A stretch of 6,005 nucleotides of DNA, from contig DASUGI010000269.1 in NCBI GenBank assembly GCA_036274115.1, positions 1 to 6,005 on the forward strand. The letters run 5' to 3'. The notes below the pieces were generated by a model. It did not search any database, was not told where the DNA came from, and was given only the letters and a program-made list of their open reading frames with translations. The position numbers were made by a program, and so were the translations under genes. This document shows, one piece after another, positions 1 through 5,868 of the stretch (position 1 is its first letter; every line of letters starts with the position of its first letter). The DNA comes from JADLHS01 sp036274115. GTDB lineage: Bacteria > Verrucomicrobiota > Verrucomicrobiia > Limisphaerales > JADLHS01.

Positions 1-902
1 AGGCCCGCGGGCACACCGGCATTCGTTTCCGCATTTTCCCCGGACACCGTGACGTTGCTCGTTTCGATGATGATTTTGCCACCGTTCGGCATGGCATCCC
101 GCGCGTTGGCGACCAGGTTCATCAACACTTGTCCCATATAACCCGAGTCTGCCTTGACCCGACCGAGCCGTTTCCCGAGCCTGGTGGTCAGTTCGATGGT
201 TTCTCCAATCAGCCGCCGCAACATTTTTTCCATGTCGGCTACCACTTGGTTCAGGTCCAGGACGACGAGTTGCACAGTTTGGCGCCGGCTGAAAACCAGA
301 AGCTGATCGGTCAACCCCTTGGCCCGTTCCGCGGCATGCCGGACTTCCTCGATGAGCCCCCGGGTCGGATCGGCCGTCTCCATTTCCATCAGCAGCAGTT
401 CGCTGTAACCGAGAATGACCGCCAGAACATTATTGAAATCATGCGCCACCCCGCCGGCGAGATGGCCGATCACTTCCATTTTTTGCGCCTCAATAAACTG
501 CGCTTCCAGTTTTCGTCGTTCCGCGCGGTCCGCCGCCTCCTTGAGCGCGCGGCGTACCGCCAGGCCAAGCCGGCCAATGCGATCCTTCAGTAAATAATCC
601 ATCGCGCCATGTTGCATCGCCTCCACGGCAACCTCTTCCCCGACGGTCCCGGAAATAAGAATGAACGGGATGTTCAGGCCGCTGGCCTGGAGAATTTCCG
701 CCGCCCGCAGGCCGTTGAACTGCGGCATGGAATAGTCGGACAGGATGATATCCGGCGTGTTCTTGAGGACCGCCCGAAAGTCGGCTTCGGTTTCCACCCG
801 GGTCCAATGGGGATCGAATTTCGCGCGGCGCAATTCAGCGACCAGCAAATCGGCGTCGTCTTGCGAATCCTCTACCATCAGAACGTTGAGCGGCGTAGTC
901 AT
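1..902 (-). CDS. REC-histidine kinase hybrid (partial; C-terminus beyond the window)
   Basis: A cytoplasmic two-component hybrid: an N-terminal receiver followed by a histidine kinase core. Translating leftward from ATG at 902 gives 300 codons without a stop to the window edge. The receiver (about residues 4-120) has the acidic pair E11/D12, phosphoacceptor D56 in LSDYSMP, the conserved Ser/Thr region at 83-86 (ISGT) and K106 in LLKD. The dimerisation domain has its H-box at 150-160 (GGVAHDFNN, H154), the HDFNN type seen in NtrB-like and many hybrid kinases. The N-box follows at 260-270 (NLVANARDA, N266). The G-boxes lie off the window. There is no transmembrane segment and no sensor domain, so its input is probably phosphotransfer to D56 from the upstream kinase (inference). 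The start is set by the receiver fold and by the ATGA overlap with the preceding small frame; its own Shine-Dalgarno is weak. Confidence 0.93.
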   Translation of the reverse strand, partial: MTTPLNVLMVEDSQDDADLLVAELRRAKFDPHWTRVETEADFRAVLKNTPDIILSDYSMPQFNGLRAAEILQASGLNIPFILISGTVGEEVAVEAMQHGAMDYLLKDRIGRLGLAVRRALKEAADRAERRKLEAQFIEAQKMEVIGHLAGGVAHDFNNVLAVILGYSELLLMEMETADPTRGLIEEVRHAAERAKGLTDQLLVFSRRQTVQLVVLDLNQVVADMEKMLRRLIGETIELTTRLGKRLGRVKADSGYMGQVLMNLVANARDAMPNGGKIIIETSNVTVSGENAETNAGVPAG

Positions 903-1009
903 AGTTGTTGGACCCCGGCGAAGTGTTCAAAGTTCACACGCGCGTTGCGCAAAGTCAGGTCATCCAGGCAATCTTCCACCAGGAGTTCGTTTGCTTTAGC
1001 TTCAACCAT
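899..1009 (-). pseudogene. Truncated response-regulator remnant (36 codons)
   Basis: This short frame reads ATG at 1009 to TGA at 899, between the two kinases. Its sequence looks like the first part of an Rcp1-type single-domain response regulator: LLVEDCLDD matches the beta-1 strand and acidic pocket of a receiver, then LRNARVNFEHF resembles helix 1/strand 2 and GVQQL the usual DGVEAL. A normal protein of this kind has about 140-150 residues. Everything after roughly residue 40 is missing, including the phosphoacceptor Asp, the Thr/Ser and the Lys, and a few residues seem lost within the part that remains. It starts 8 nt inside the kinase 3' end behind a good Shine-Dalgarno and ends in an ATGA overlap with the hybrid kinase. 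It therefore may still be translated and serve only to couple translation. The family call is by eye; a chance frame is the alternative. Confidence 0.55.
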
Positions 1010-2234
1010 TGGTGGTTTTCTCCTGAATTGTGAAATAGAACGTCGCTCCCTTCTCGGGCTGGGCCTCCGCCCAGATGCGACCGCCGTGCCGCTGGACGAT
1101 GCGTTGGACGATCGCCAGCCCAACGCCCGTACCCTCAAATTCGTCGGAGCGATGCAGCCTTTGAAAAACGCCAAACAACTTGTCGGCGTACTGCATGTCA
1201 AAGCCCGCGCCGTTATCGCGCACAAAAAAAATCGCCTCGTTGCTCTCCCGCAGGCAGCCCACTTCCACCACCGCGGGCTTGCGGTCCCGAGTGTATTTGA
1301 TCGCATTGGCCAGGAGATTGACCCAGACCTGTTTCAATAATGCCGGATCCGCCTGACAAAAAGGGAGGGGCTGAAGCTTCCATTCCATGAGCCGTCCGTC
1401 GCACTGCGGTCGCAGCTCCTCCAGCGCCGCATGAACCACCGCCGCCGGGTCAATCGACTTTCGATTGAGCGCCTGTCGCCCGAACCGCGAGAACGCCAGC
1501 AAATCATCGATCAGCGCGTTCATTCGCTGGCCGCCATTGCGAATGCGGTCCAAACAACGCCTTGCCTCCTCGGGCAACTGGGAACCGAAATTCTCTGAGA
1601 GAATTCCGGCAAACCCGTTAATTGCCCGTAACGGCGCCCTCAGGTCATGGGAAACAGAATAGCTGAACGACTCGAGTTCCTTGTTCGCCACCTCCAATTG
1701 CCGCGTGCGCTCCCGAACGCGTCGTTCCAGTTCGGCATTGAGTTCCTGAACTTTTTGTTCCGCCTGTTTTCGTTCGGTGATGTCCGTCCGGATCGACACG
1801 TATTGGCGCGGCTTTCCCTGCTCGTTGAGGAACGGCACAATCGTGGTGCTGACCCAATAAAACGAGCCGTCCCTGGCCTTGTTCCGGAACTCTCCTTTCC
1901 AAACTCGGCCACGCGTAATCGTCATCCACAGATCACGGATGTATTCCCTGGGATGAAAGCCCGAGTTGATAATGCGGTGGTCCTGGCCCAACAGCTCCTC
2001 ACGCGCATACTTCGAGATCGCGCAAAACTTGTCGTTGACGTAAATAATTTTCCCCTGCGGATCCGTAACGGCCACGATGGCATGCTCATCCAACGCCGCC
2101 TTCAGATCGCCAATCTCCTTGAGAGTGGCTTTCAACTGATGGTCGTCCGCTGATTCGATCATCAAAATTTGGTGAACCGCTGGTGCGTTGAACTCCTCGT
2201 TAGTCGATCGTTCGCTCGATACATGGCTATCCAT
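1002..2234 (-). CDS. PAS-domain sensor histidine kinase
   Basis: A 410-residue soluble histidine kinase; no transmembrane segment is visible. After a variable N-terminus (1-33) and a short helix comes one PAS domain (about 46-110). Its PAC part (about 111-155) ends in the typical DITERKQAEQK linker, followed by a coiled coil (156-190). The HisKA domain carries H196 in SVSHDLRAPLRAI, the form found in phytochrome-type kinases. The ATPase domain (about 297-405) shows the N-box NLLANAIKYT (N310), DNGAGFD (D340) and GTGVGLAIV (368-376), so all catalytic motifs are intact. The PAS lacks the LOV cysteine motif, and its ligand cannot be told from sequence. It is the first gene of the minus-strand operon and overlaps the regulator remnant by 8 nt. 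Partners are probably that regulator originally and now the receiver of the downstream hybrid kinase (inference). The Shine-Dalgarno at 2234 is weak, but no better in-frame start is seen. Confidence 0.94.
   Translation of the reverse strand: MDSHVSSERSTNEEFNAPAVHQILMIESADDHQLKATLKEIGDLKAALDEHAIVAVTDPQGKIIYVNDKFCAISKYAREELLGQDHRIINSGFHPREYIRDLWMTITRGRVWKGEFRNKARDGSFYWVSTTIVPFLNEQGKPRQYVSIRTDITERKQAEQKVQELNAELERRVRERTRQLEVANKELESFSYSVSHDLRAPLRAINGFAGILSENFGSQLPEEARRCLDRIRNGGQRMNALIDDLLAFSRFGRQALNRKSIDPAAVVHAALEELRPQCDGRLMEWKLQPLPFCQADPALLKQVWVNLLANAIKYTRDRKPAVVEVGCLRESNEAIFFVRDNGAGFDMQYADKLFGVFQRLHRSDEFEGTGVGLAIVQRIVQRHGGRIWAEAQPEKGATFYFTIQEKTTNG
1020..1024 (-). promoter_or_regulatory. Shine-Dalgarno of the response-regulator remnant
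   Basis: AGGAG on the minus strand, inside the last codons of the PAS kinase, lies 10 nt before the ATG at 1009. It is the best ribosome-binding site in the signalling operon. It supports the idea that a real gene began at 1009. Confidence 0.55.
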
Positions 2235-2315
2235 GGCACGTGACGATACGGTGGCGTGAACGCATTCGCGGATTTAATTCTGCAGTCCATGAAAAGGCGC
2301 GCTCATTTCGCTGGG

Positions 2316-2321
2316 ATTATA
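2316..2321 (-). promoter_or_regulatory. Candidate -10 box for the sensor-kinase operon
   Basis: A perfect TATAAT is read leftward here, about 80 nt before the kinase ATG at 2234. No good TTGACA-like -35 lies 16-18 nt upstream, where the sequence is TTACGC-like, and there is no TG extension. This makes it a candidate for a weak or activator-dependent promoter. Confidence 0.4.
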
Positions 2322-2430
2322 CCGTACTCTCATTCCGTGCGTAACTTTCAATGACTCCCCAGACTATGTCCCCGATTAAAATCAGAATTCAAGTAAGACC
2401 TTAACGGCTGTAGAGTTAAAGTGACATCGG

Positions 2431-2480
2431 AGCGACCGCCAAGGTCGGCTGAAAGCAAAGAGGCGTCCCGCTGGACGCTT
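2431..2480. other. Two adjacent hairpins, possible structured RNA or terminator
   Basis: Hairpin 1 (2431-2450) pairs AGCGACC with GGTCGGCT, a 7-bp stem with one bulged base and loop GCCAA. Hairpin 2 (2461-2480) pairs GCGTCC with GGACGC around a CGCT loop, extended by a G-U and an A-T pair. They are separated by the purine-rich linker GAAAGCAAAG. Its GAAAGC can alternatively pair with GCTTTC at 2477-2482. On the minus strand hairpin 2 is followed by a short T-rich run (CTCTTTGCTTT), so it could be a weak terminator in that direction. No known riboswitch consensus was recognised. Confidence 0.35.
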
Positions 2481-2632
2481 TCGGGGGACTGGACGATGAG
2501 AGGTTCTTCTTAGCGCTGGGCGGCGGAAGATCCGTTGACCAAGTCCGGCCCTGAAGTTCCGACAACGGTGCCCGGTAAACCTGCGGAGTTCACCCGCTCC
2601 GCTCGGGCTTTCGCTCGCAGGCAGGGCAACGT

Positions 2633-2716
2633 TCAGTGCTCGGGGCAAAGGCCCATCGCCAAACAGCAAAGCTGCCCGAGGATGACCACCGTCAGACGAA
2701 AGAATATTTTCTTCAT
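2633..2716 (-). other. Doubtful small ORF with a signal-peptide-like start
   Basis: ATG at 2716 opens 27 codons: MKKIFFRL, then a hydrophobic stretch VVILGQLCCLAMGL, then CPEH and TGA. The basic start, hydrophobic core and cysteines look like a secretion or lipoprotein signal. The same frame stays open after the TGA for 40 more codons, to TAA at 2510, and hairpin 2 lies about 30 nt beyond. No clear Shine-Dalgarno precedes it. It may be a decayed small exported protein or simply chance. Confidence 0.2.
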
Positions 2717-2929
2717 GCCGATTCGTGCTCTGGTCAATCCACAAACTTTTTGCATTTCGCAGTTACCACACCGACTGCGGCGCCATGAACAGATCAAAAA
2801 AGCTTCATTAAAGGAGCCCCGAAAAAATCACCTGGCAGTCTTTTCCTGGTTAGAAGTTGACTGGTCGAACTCCGCGGGAGCGGGTTTGAAAATCAGAGGG
2901 TTGCACCGCCAGGTTTGCTCGAATCGGGC

Positions 2930-2945
2930 TGGCAACCGTTGTGCT
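2930..2945 (+). promoter_or_regulatory. Candidate sigma-54 (-24/-12) promoter for the pilin operon
   Basis: TGGCA...TGCT with GG (2931-2932) and GC (2943-2944) separated by exactly 10 nt, as the -24/-12 class requires. It matches TGGCA and TGC of the consensus but misses the C/G after TGGCA and the first T of TTGC. Transcription would start near 2957 and give a leader of about 73 nt before ATG 3030. Sigma-54 control of pilin genes is known in Pseudomonas and other bacteria. No convincing sigma-70 promoter was seen in this stretch. Confidence 0.33.
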
Positions 2946-3029
2946 AAGGGCGTCTCAGATTGTGACGTATTTATGCAATCAACATTTCGACAAGGACGCA
3001 ACGGAAGCCCCCGACACTGACACACGGCG

Positions 3030-3488
3030 ATGAGAATTCTTTCCTTAAAGCGACGCGCGGCGGGCACCACCCTGGCCGAAGTGCTGACCGCCACCGCGAT
3101 TCTCGGGGCGGTCACCGCGGCAATTCTGGGAGCGGTGTTTAACGGCTTCTTCATCATGGAGCGCGTCCGCGAGAATCAACGCGCCACCCAGATCATTCTC
3201 GAGAAGGTGGAAACGATCCGCCTCTACAGTTGGTCGCAAGTCAATTCCAACGGCTTCATTCCACCAACCTTCACCCAGCCCTACGATCCCCAGGCCGTTG
3301 CCGGCTCAAAAGGCATTACCTATCGCGGCACCTTCGAGATTTCCCCATTCCCTTACACCACCAGTTACAGCGACAACATGCGGCAAGTGACGGTGACCTT
3401 GCGGTGGACCTCGGAAAGGAACCTGCAACGCCAGCGAACCTTCGTCACCTATATCGCCAGGAACGGATTGCAAAACTATGTTTATTAA
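3030..3488 (+). CDS. Type IV pilin-like protein, PilV/GspI-like minor pilin
   Basis: A 152-residue prepilin. The class III signal is short and basic (MRILSLKRRAAG), with cleavage expected after G12 and then TTLAE, which puts the key Glu at +5 (E17). A hydrophobic helix runs to about residue 43 (VLTATAILGAVTAAILGAV), followed by the usual amphipathic helix with an alternating charged face (ERVRENQRATQIILEKVETIR). The small C-terminal domain (70-152) has alternating beta-strand-like segments such as RQVTVTLRW and no cysteine pair. Length and layout fit the PilV/GspI type of minor (pseudo)pilin, processed and N-methylated by a PilD-type peptidase in the inner membrane. It is the first gene of a three-gene operon; its 3' end overlaps the next gene by 11 nt. 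The Shine-Dalgarno is weak, but ATG 3030 is the only start that places the signal correctly. PilV versus GspI cannot be decided here. Confidence 0.88.
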   Translation: MRILSLKRRAAGTTLAEVLTATAILGAVTAAILGAVFNGFFIMERVRENQRATQIILEKVETIRLYSWSQVNSNGFIPPTFTQPYDPQAVAGSKGITYRGTFEISPFPYTTSYSDNMRQVTVTLRWTSERNLQRQRTFVTYIARNGLQNYVY

Positions 3489-4032
3489 ACCCGTGGCAAG
3501 AGGCGCGCGTGGCTACACGCTCGTGGAAATGACCGTGGCGATGGCCGTGTTCTCCATCTCCGGTCTGGCCTTGGCCAGTGTCTTTCTCTTTTCGATTAAG
3601 AGCTTTGCGGCGATGGGGAATTACGCCGTGCTGGATCAAGCCAACCGTGAGGCGATGGATCAGCTTACCCGCGAAATCCGCCAGGCCAGGCAGGTCACGT
3701 CTTACTCGACCAATAGCATCACCATCGTCAACGGCAATTCGCTCGCCGTCACTTATCTCTTCCGGCCCTCCACGAGCCAGCTGGTCCGCACGGCCAGCGA
3801 CGGAAGCAACAAGGTTTTGCTCAACGACTGCAAACTGATCGAGTTCCAACTCTTTCAACGCAATCCCGTAAGCGGCAGCTACGACATTTACCCGGTGGCG
3901 ACGAACAATTGGCAGCACACGGTCAAGGTCGTCCAACTCTCCTGGAAAACTTCACGTCTGATCAATGGTCTCGCGCAAAGTGAGAATGTGCAAACAGCGC
4001 GCATCGTCATCCGGAAACAGAAAAAGGCTTAA
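3478..4032 (+). CDS. Type IV pilin-like protein, PilW/GspJ-like minor pilin
   Basis: A 184-residue prepilin with a textbook class III motif: basic leader MFIKPVARGARG, cleavage after G12, then YTLVEM with Glu at +5 (E17). A hydrophobic segment follows to about residue 42 (MAVFSISGLALASVFLFSI), then an amphipathic helix containing LDQANREAMDQLTREIRQAR. That helix pattern is typical of PilW/GspJ-like minor pilins, which have larger beta-rich globular domains like the one seen here (75-180, for example SITIVNGNSLAVTYLF). Only one cysteine is present, so there is no disulphide loop. The start lies inside the preceding gene (11-nt overlap), with GGA 10 nt upstream as a weak ribosome site. The stop is 1 nt before the next start. 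It probably acts with its two neighbours in a tip or priming complex of a pilus or pseudopilus (inference from family and operon). Confidence 0.9.
   Translation: MFIKPVARGARGYTLVEMTVAMAVFSISGLALASVFLFSIKSFAAMGNYAVLDQANREAMDQLTREIRQARQVTSYSTNSITIVNGNSLAVTYLFRPSTSQLVRTASDGSNKVLLNDCKLIEFQLFQRNPVSGSYDIYPVATNNWQHTVKVVQLSWKTSRLINGLAQSENVQTARIVIRKQKKA
4024..4027 (+). promoter_or_regulatory. Shine-Dalgarno fixing the start at 4034
   Basis: AAGG, 6 nt before ATG 4034, within the last codons of the PilW-like gene. It selects this start over the in-frame ATG at 3965. The latter would add 23 residues copied from the neighbour's coding region and bury the membrane anchor. Confidence 0.6.
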
Positions 4033-4033
4033 C

Positions 4034-5794
4034 ATGAAAATCATACTCTCCCAACGACATCAACACGCGGCCAGTCTCGTCACGGTGCTCGTCGCGTGTG
4101 GCATCGTTTCGATGAGCATCGCCGGCTATCTGGCGCTGATCACGCAACAAAGTCAACTGAGCGCCCGTTCTCAAACCTGGAATATGGCCATCGCCATCAG
4201 TGAGGCCGGTGTGGAAGAGGGGCTCGAGCATCTCAACAGCAACAGTGCCGACCTCGGGGCCGATAATTGGAATGCCGAAGGACCAATCTACAGCCGCACC
4301 AGGACTTTCCCGGACGGCAACAGCTACACGGTCACCATTGACAATACCCAGCCCATCAGCCCCACCATCACCTCCCGCGCGTATATTTCGACCCGCGGCT
4401 TTGCCCAGAACAGGCCTCAGGTTTTTGTTGCCGCGGCAGGAATCAATCTTGGTGCAAGTCAACCACTCACCCGAGCGGTGCGGGTGACCACTTCCCGAAG
4501 CGGTTTGTTTCTGGCTGCGATGGTCGCGAAGAAAAGCATCGATCTGAACGGCAACGGCATCCTTACCGACAGCTTTGATTCGACCTTGCCGGCGCTCAGT
4601 ACCAATGGCAAATACGACCCGGCCAAGGCGGGTGACCTAGGTGATGTGGCGTCCAACGCGGGAATCATTGGCGTTGTCAGCGTCCAAAACGCCAATATTT
4701 ACGGGCATGTGCACACTGGGCCGGGAGGCACGGCCACCGTCGGTTCGCAAGGTGCCGTTGGTTCTCACGCCTGGCAGAGTGCCGGCAATAAGGGCATCCA
4801 ACCCGGTTGGGCCACGGAAGACGCCAACTTCACGTTTCCGGACACTACGGCGCCTTACTCGACCGGATTACCCCCGCTCAAAGATCAGGACATTGTGTCT
4901 CCCGTTGGTGTGGCTACGAACGTCACCTACGTCAACGGCACGCCCACCTTCCCGCTGGCAGCTCCGTCTGGTTACACCCTGAGTCCGATCGTGACAAATT
5001 CCGCCACCATCACTTCCACTGTCTATCCCGGCAGCAAATCCGGCATGATCACCAACACCAGCTACAACACGGTGACCACCTATCCGGGCGCCATTCCGGG
5101 CCTGGTCACCAACTACGCAAGCTTTACGACCGTCAGTTCCTATCCCGGACCAACGCCCGGGCTCACCACCAATTACAACGGGAGCGGAAAAAAAATCATG
5201 GGCTACTCCTACGCCACGAGTTTCAATTACACCTATCCTACCTATGCCTATCGCTACCCGGAACTGACCTACTCCTACAACCTTTACAGTGGCACGATTC
5301 AGTACGCGACCAACCATTTCGATTACGTGCTTCAATCCGGCGATTATTATGCCACGGAATTAACCGGCAAAGTGTATGTGGGCGGAAAAGCGCGGCTCGT
5401 GTTGCCGAACGGATTGAACATGAGCGGTAACGATCAATTCGTTTTGGGCATGCTCGGTCACCTCACGATGTACGTCGGCGGCAATTCCCTGACCGTGGGT
5501 GGCAATGGCGTGTTGAACCCCAATGGGTTTGCCGGCAACTTCATCGTCTATGCGGCGCCGAGCGTCACCACGTTCACGCTCAACGGAAATGGAGAGTTTA
5601 CTGGTGTGATCGTGGCCCCGAACGCTCACGCCCAGATGAACGGCGGAGGCAACGCGGTCCAGGACTTCATCGGCGCTCTGATGGTGAATTCCGTCAAAAT
5701 GAATGGCCATTTCCAGTTCCACTACGATGAAGCGCTGGCGCGCATGCCCGCCACCGGCCGATTCCTGATTACGTCATGGGACGAAATTAAATAG
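4034..5794 (+). CDS. Large PilX-like surface protein with DUF7305-like C-terminus
   Basis: A 586-residue exported protein. Residues 1-36 are a basic leader plus one hydrophobic helix (SLVTVLVACGIVSMSIAGYLALI). Then QLSARSQTWNMAIAISEAGVEEGLEHL closely follows the PilX N-terminal pattern (the AEAGLEEA motif). Unlike its two neighbours it lacks the Gly before the usual cleavage site and Glu at +5. The middle (about 70-320) is rich in Gly, Asn, Thr and Ser, with DLNGNGILTD at 170-179 resembling a calcium loop. Next come tandem YPG repeats (326-381) and a tyrosine-rich stretch (391-431). Residues 430-586 look like a DUF7305-type beta-helical domain: repeated GNG/VGG turns, FTGVIVAPNAHAQMNG, then FHYDEAL near the end. 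The only cysteine is in the membrane helix. It is the third gene of the pilin operon, 1 nt after the PilW-like stop, so probably a pilus-associated or envelope-anchored surface protein. Domain names are from memory. Confidence 0.87.
   Translation: MKIILSQRHQHAASLVTVLVACGIVSMSIAGYLALITQQSQLSARSQTWNMAIAISEAGVEEGLEHLNSNSADLGADNWNAEGPIYSRTRTFPDGNSYTVTIDNTQPISPTITSRAYISTRGFAQNRPQVFVAAAGINLGASQPLTRAVRVTTSRSGLFLAAMVAKKSIDLNGNGILTDSFDSTLPALSTNGKYDPAKAGDLGDVASNAGIIGVVSVQNANIYGHVHTGPGGTATVGSQGAVGSHAWQSAGNKGIQPGWATEDANFTFPDTTAPYSTGLPPLKDQDIVSPVGVATNVTYVNGTPTFPLAAPSGYTLSPIVTNSATITSTVYPGSKSGMITNTSYNTVTTYPGAIPGLVTNYASFTTVSSYPGPTPGLTTNYNGSGKKIMGYSYATSFNYTYPTYAYRYPELTYSYNLYSGTIQYATNHFDYVLQSGDYYATELTGKVYVGGKARLVLPNGLNMSGNDQFVLGMLGHLTMYVGGNSLTVGGNGVLNPNGFAGNFIVYAAPSVTTFTLNGNGEFTGVIVAPNAHAQMNGGGNAVQDFIGALMVNSVKMNGHFQFHYDEALARMPATGRFLITSWDEIK
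5009..5176 (+). repeat. Tandem YPGxxPGxxTN repeat inside the PilX-like gene
   Basis: Three consecutive units, each with a Thr/Ser-rich strand followed by YPG, two residues, P/S-G and a TN ending: YPGSKSGMITNT, YPGAIPGLVTNY and YPGPTPGLTTNY. The tyrosines are at residues 331, 350 and 370, so the spacing is 19 then 20 residues (57 and 60 nt). A weaker copy (YTLSPIVTN, residue 314) may precede them. The protein repeat is clearer than the DNA repeat, which suggests old copies under selection. Confidence 0.7.
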
Positions 5795-5868
5795 CCCGAG
5801 GACGCGAACGCGTTTCGGATTGTCGGGAAGAAAATTCTTGTTGAGACTTGCAGGCGTTCCAGTCACTC

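Larger units (their letters stand above)
2235..3029. other. Long intergenic region between the divergent operons
   Basis: About 795 bases without a convincing protein gene. Open frames exist on both strands, but their products are rich in Arg, Pro and Ser with no domain-like pattern. What can be seen, left to right: a TATAAT box for the leftward operon (2316-2321); a small inverted repeat TTAAC/GTTAA (2401-2419); two strong neighbouring hairpins (2431-2480); a doubtful small minus-strand ORF (2716-2633); a CGCAGT/ACTGCG inverted repeat with a 10-nt loop (2758-2779); and a sigma-54-like element (2930-2945). No tRNA, CRISPR array or insertion-sequence end was recognised. The length leaves room for an unannotated regulatory RNA or a decayed gene. 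Confidence 0.6.

Noticed and set aside
129..593. Plus-strand open frame of 154 codons.
   Set aside because: It is antisense to the hybrid kinase, whose receiver, H-box and N-box motifs are unmistakable; its own product has no domain pattern.
899..1306. Longer minus-strand version of the regulator remnant (135 codons).
   Set aside because: The part above 1009 is an out-of-frame reading of the kinase ATPase domain. Receiver-like sequence begins only at the ATG at 1009, which has its own Shine-Dalgarno.
609..1340. Plus-strand open frame of 243 codons.
   Set aside because: It runs antisense across three minus-strand frames (hybrid kinase, remnant and PAS kinase), and its product is Arg-rich and unlike any family.
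2401..2520. Cyclic-di-GMP (GEMM-I) riboswitch, considered because of GCAAAG and GAAAG elements near pilin genes.
   Set aside because: The order of conserved stems, the GGGCAAACC-type receptor and the closing helix are not found, so the resemblance is limited to short purine runs.
2382..2744. Minus-strand open frame of 120 codons.
   Set aside because: Shadow-like composition. The more protein-like signal on this strand is in another frame (2716-2633), and even that is doubtful.
2535..3020. Plus-strand open frame of 161 codons ending 9 nt before the first pilin gene.
   Set aside because: Arg/Ser/Pro-rich product with no hydrophobic pattern or motif and no ribosome site; it looks like non-coding sequence without stops.
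2828..3157. Minus-strand open frame overlapping the first pilin start.
   Set aside because: Its N-terminal half is antisense to the pilin signal and membrane helix; the rest has no protein features.
3965..4033. Upstream in-frame ATG that would lengthen the PilX-like protein by 23 residues.
   Set aside because: It lies within the PilW-like gene, adds a highly charged leader ahead of the anchor, and lacks the good ribosome site found at 4034.
4807..5430. Plus-strand open frame of 207 codons inside the PilX-like gene.
   Set aside because: His/Arg/Gln-rich frame-shifted reading of a gene whose main frame is clearly coding.
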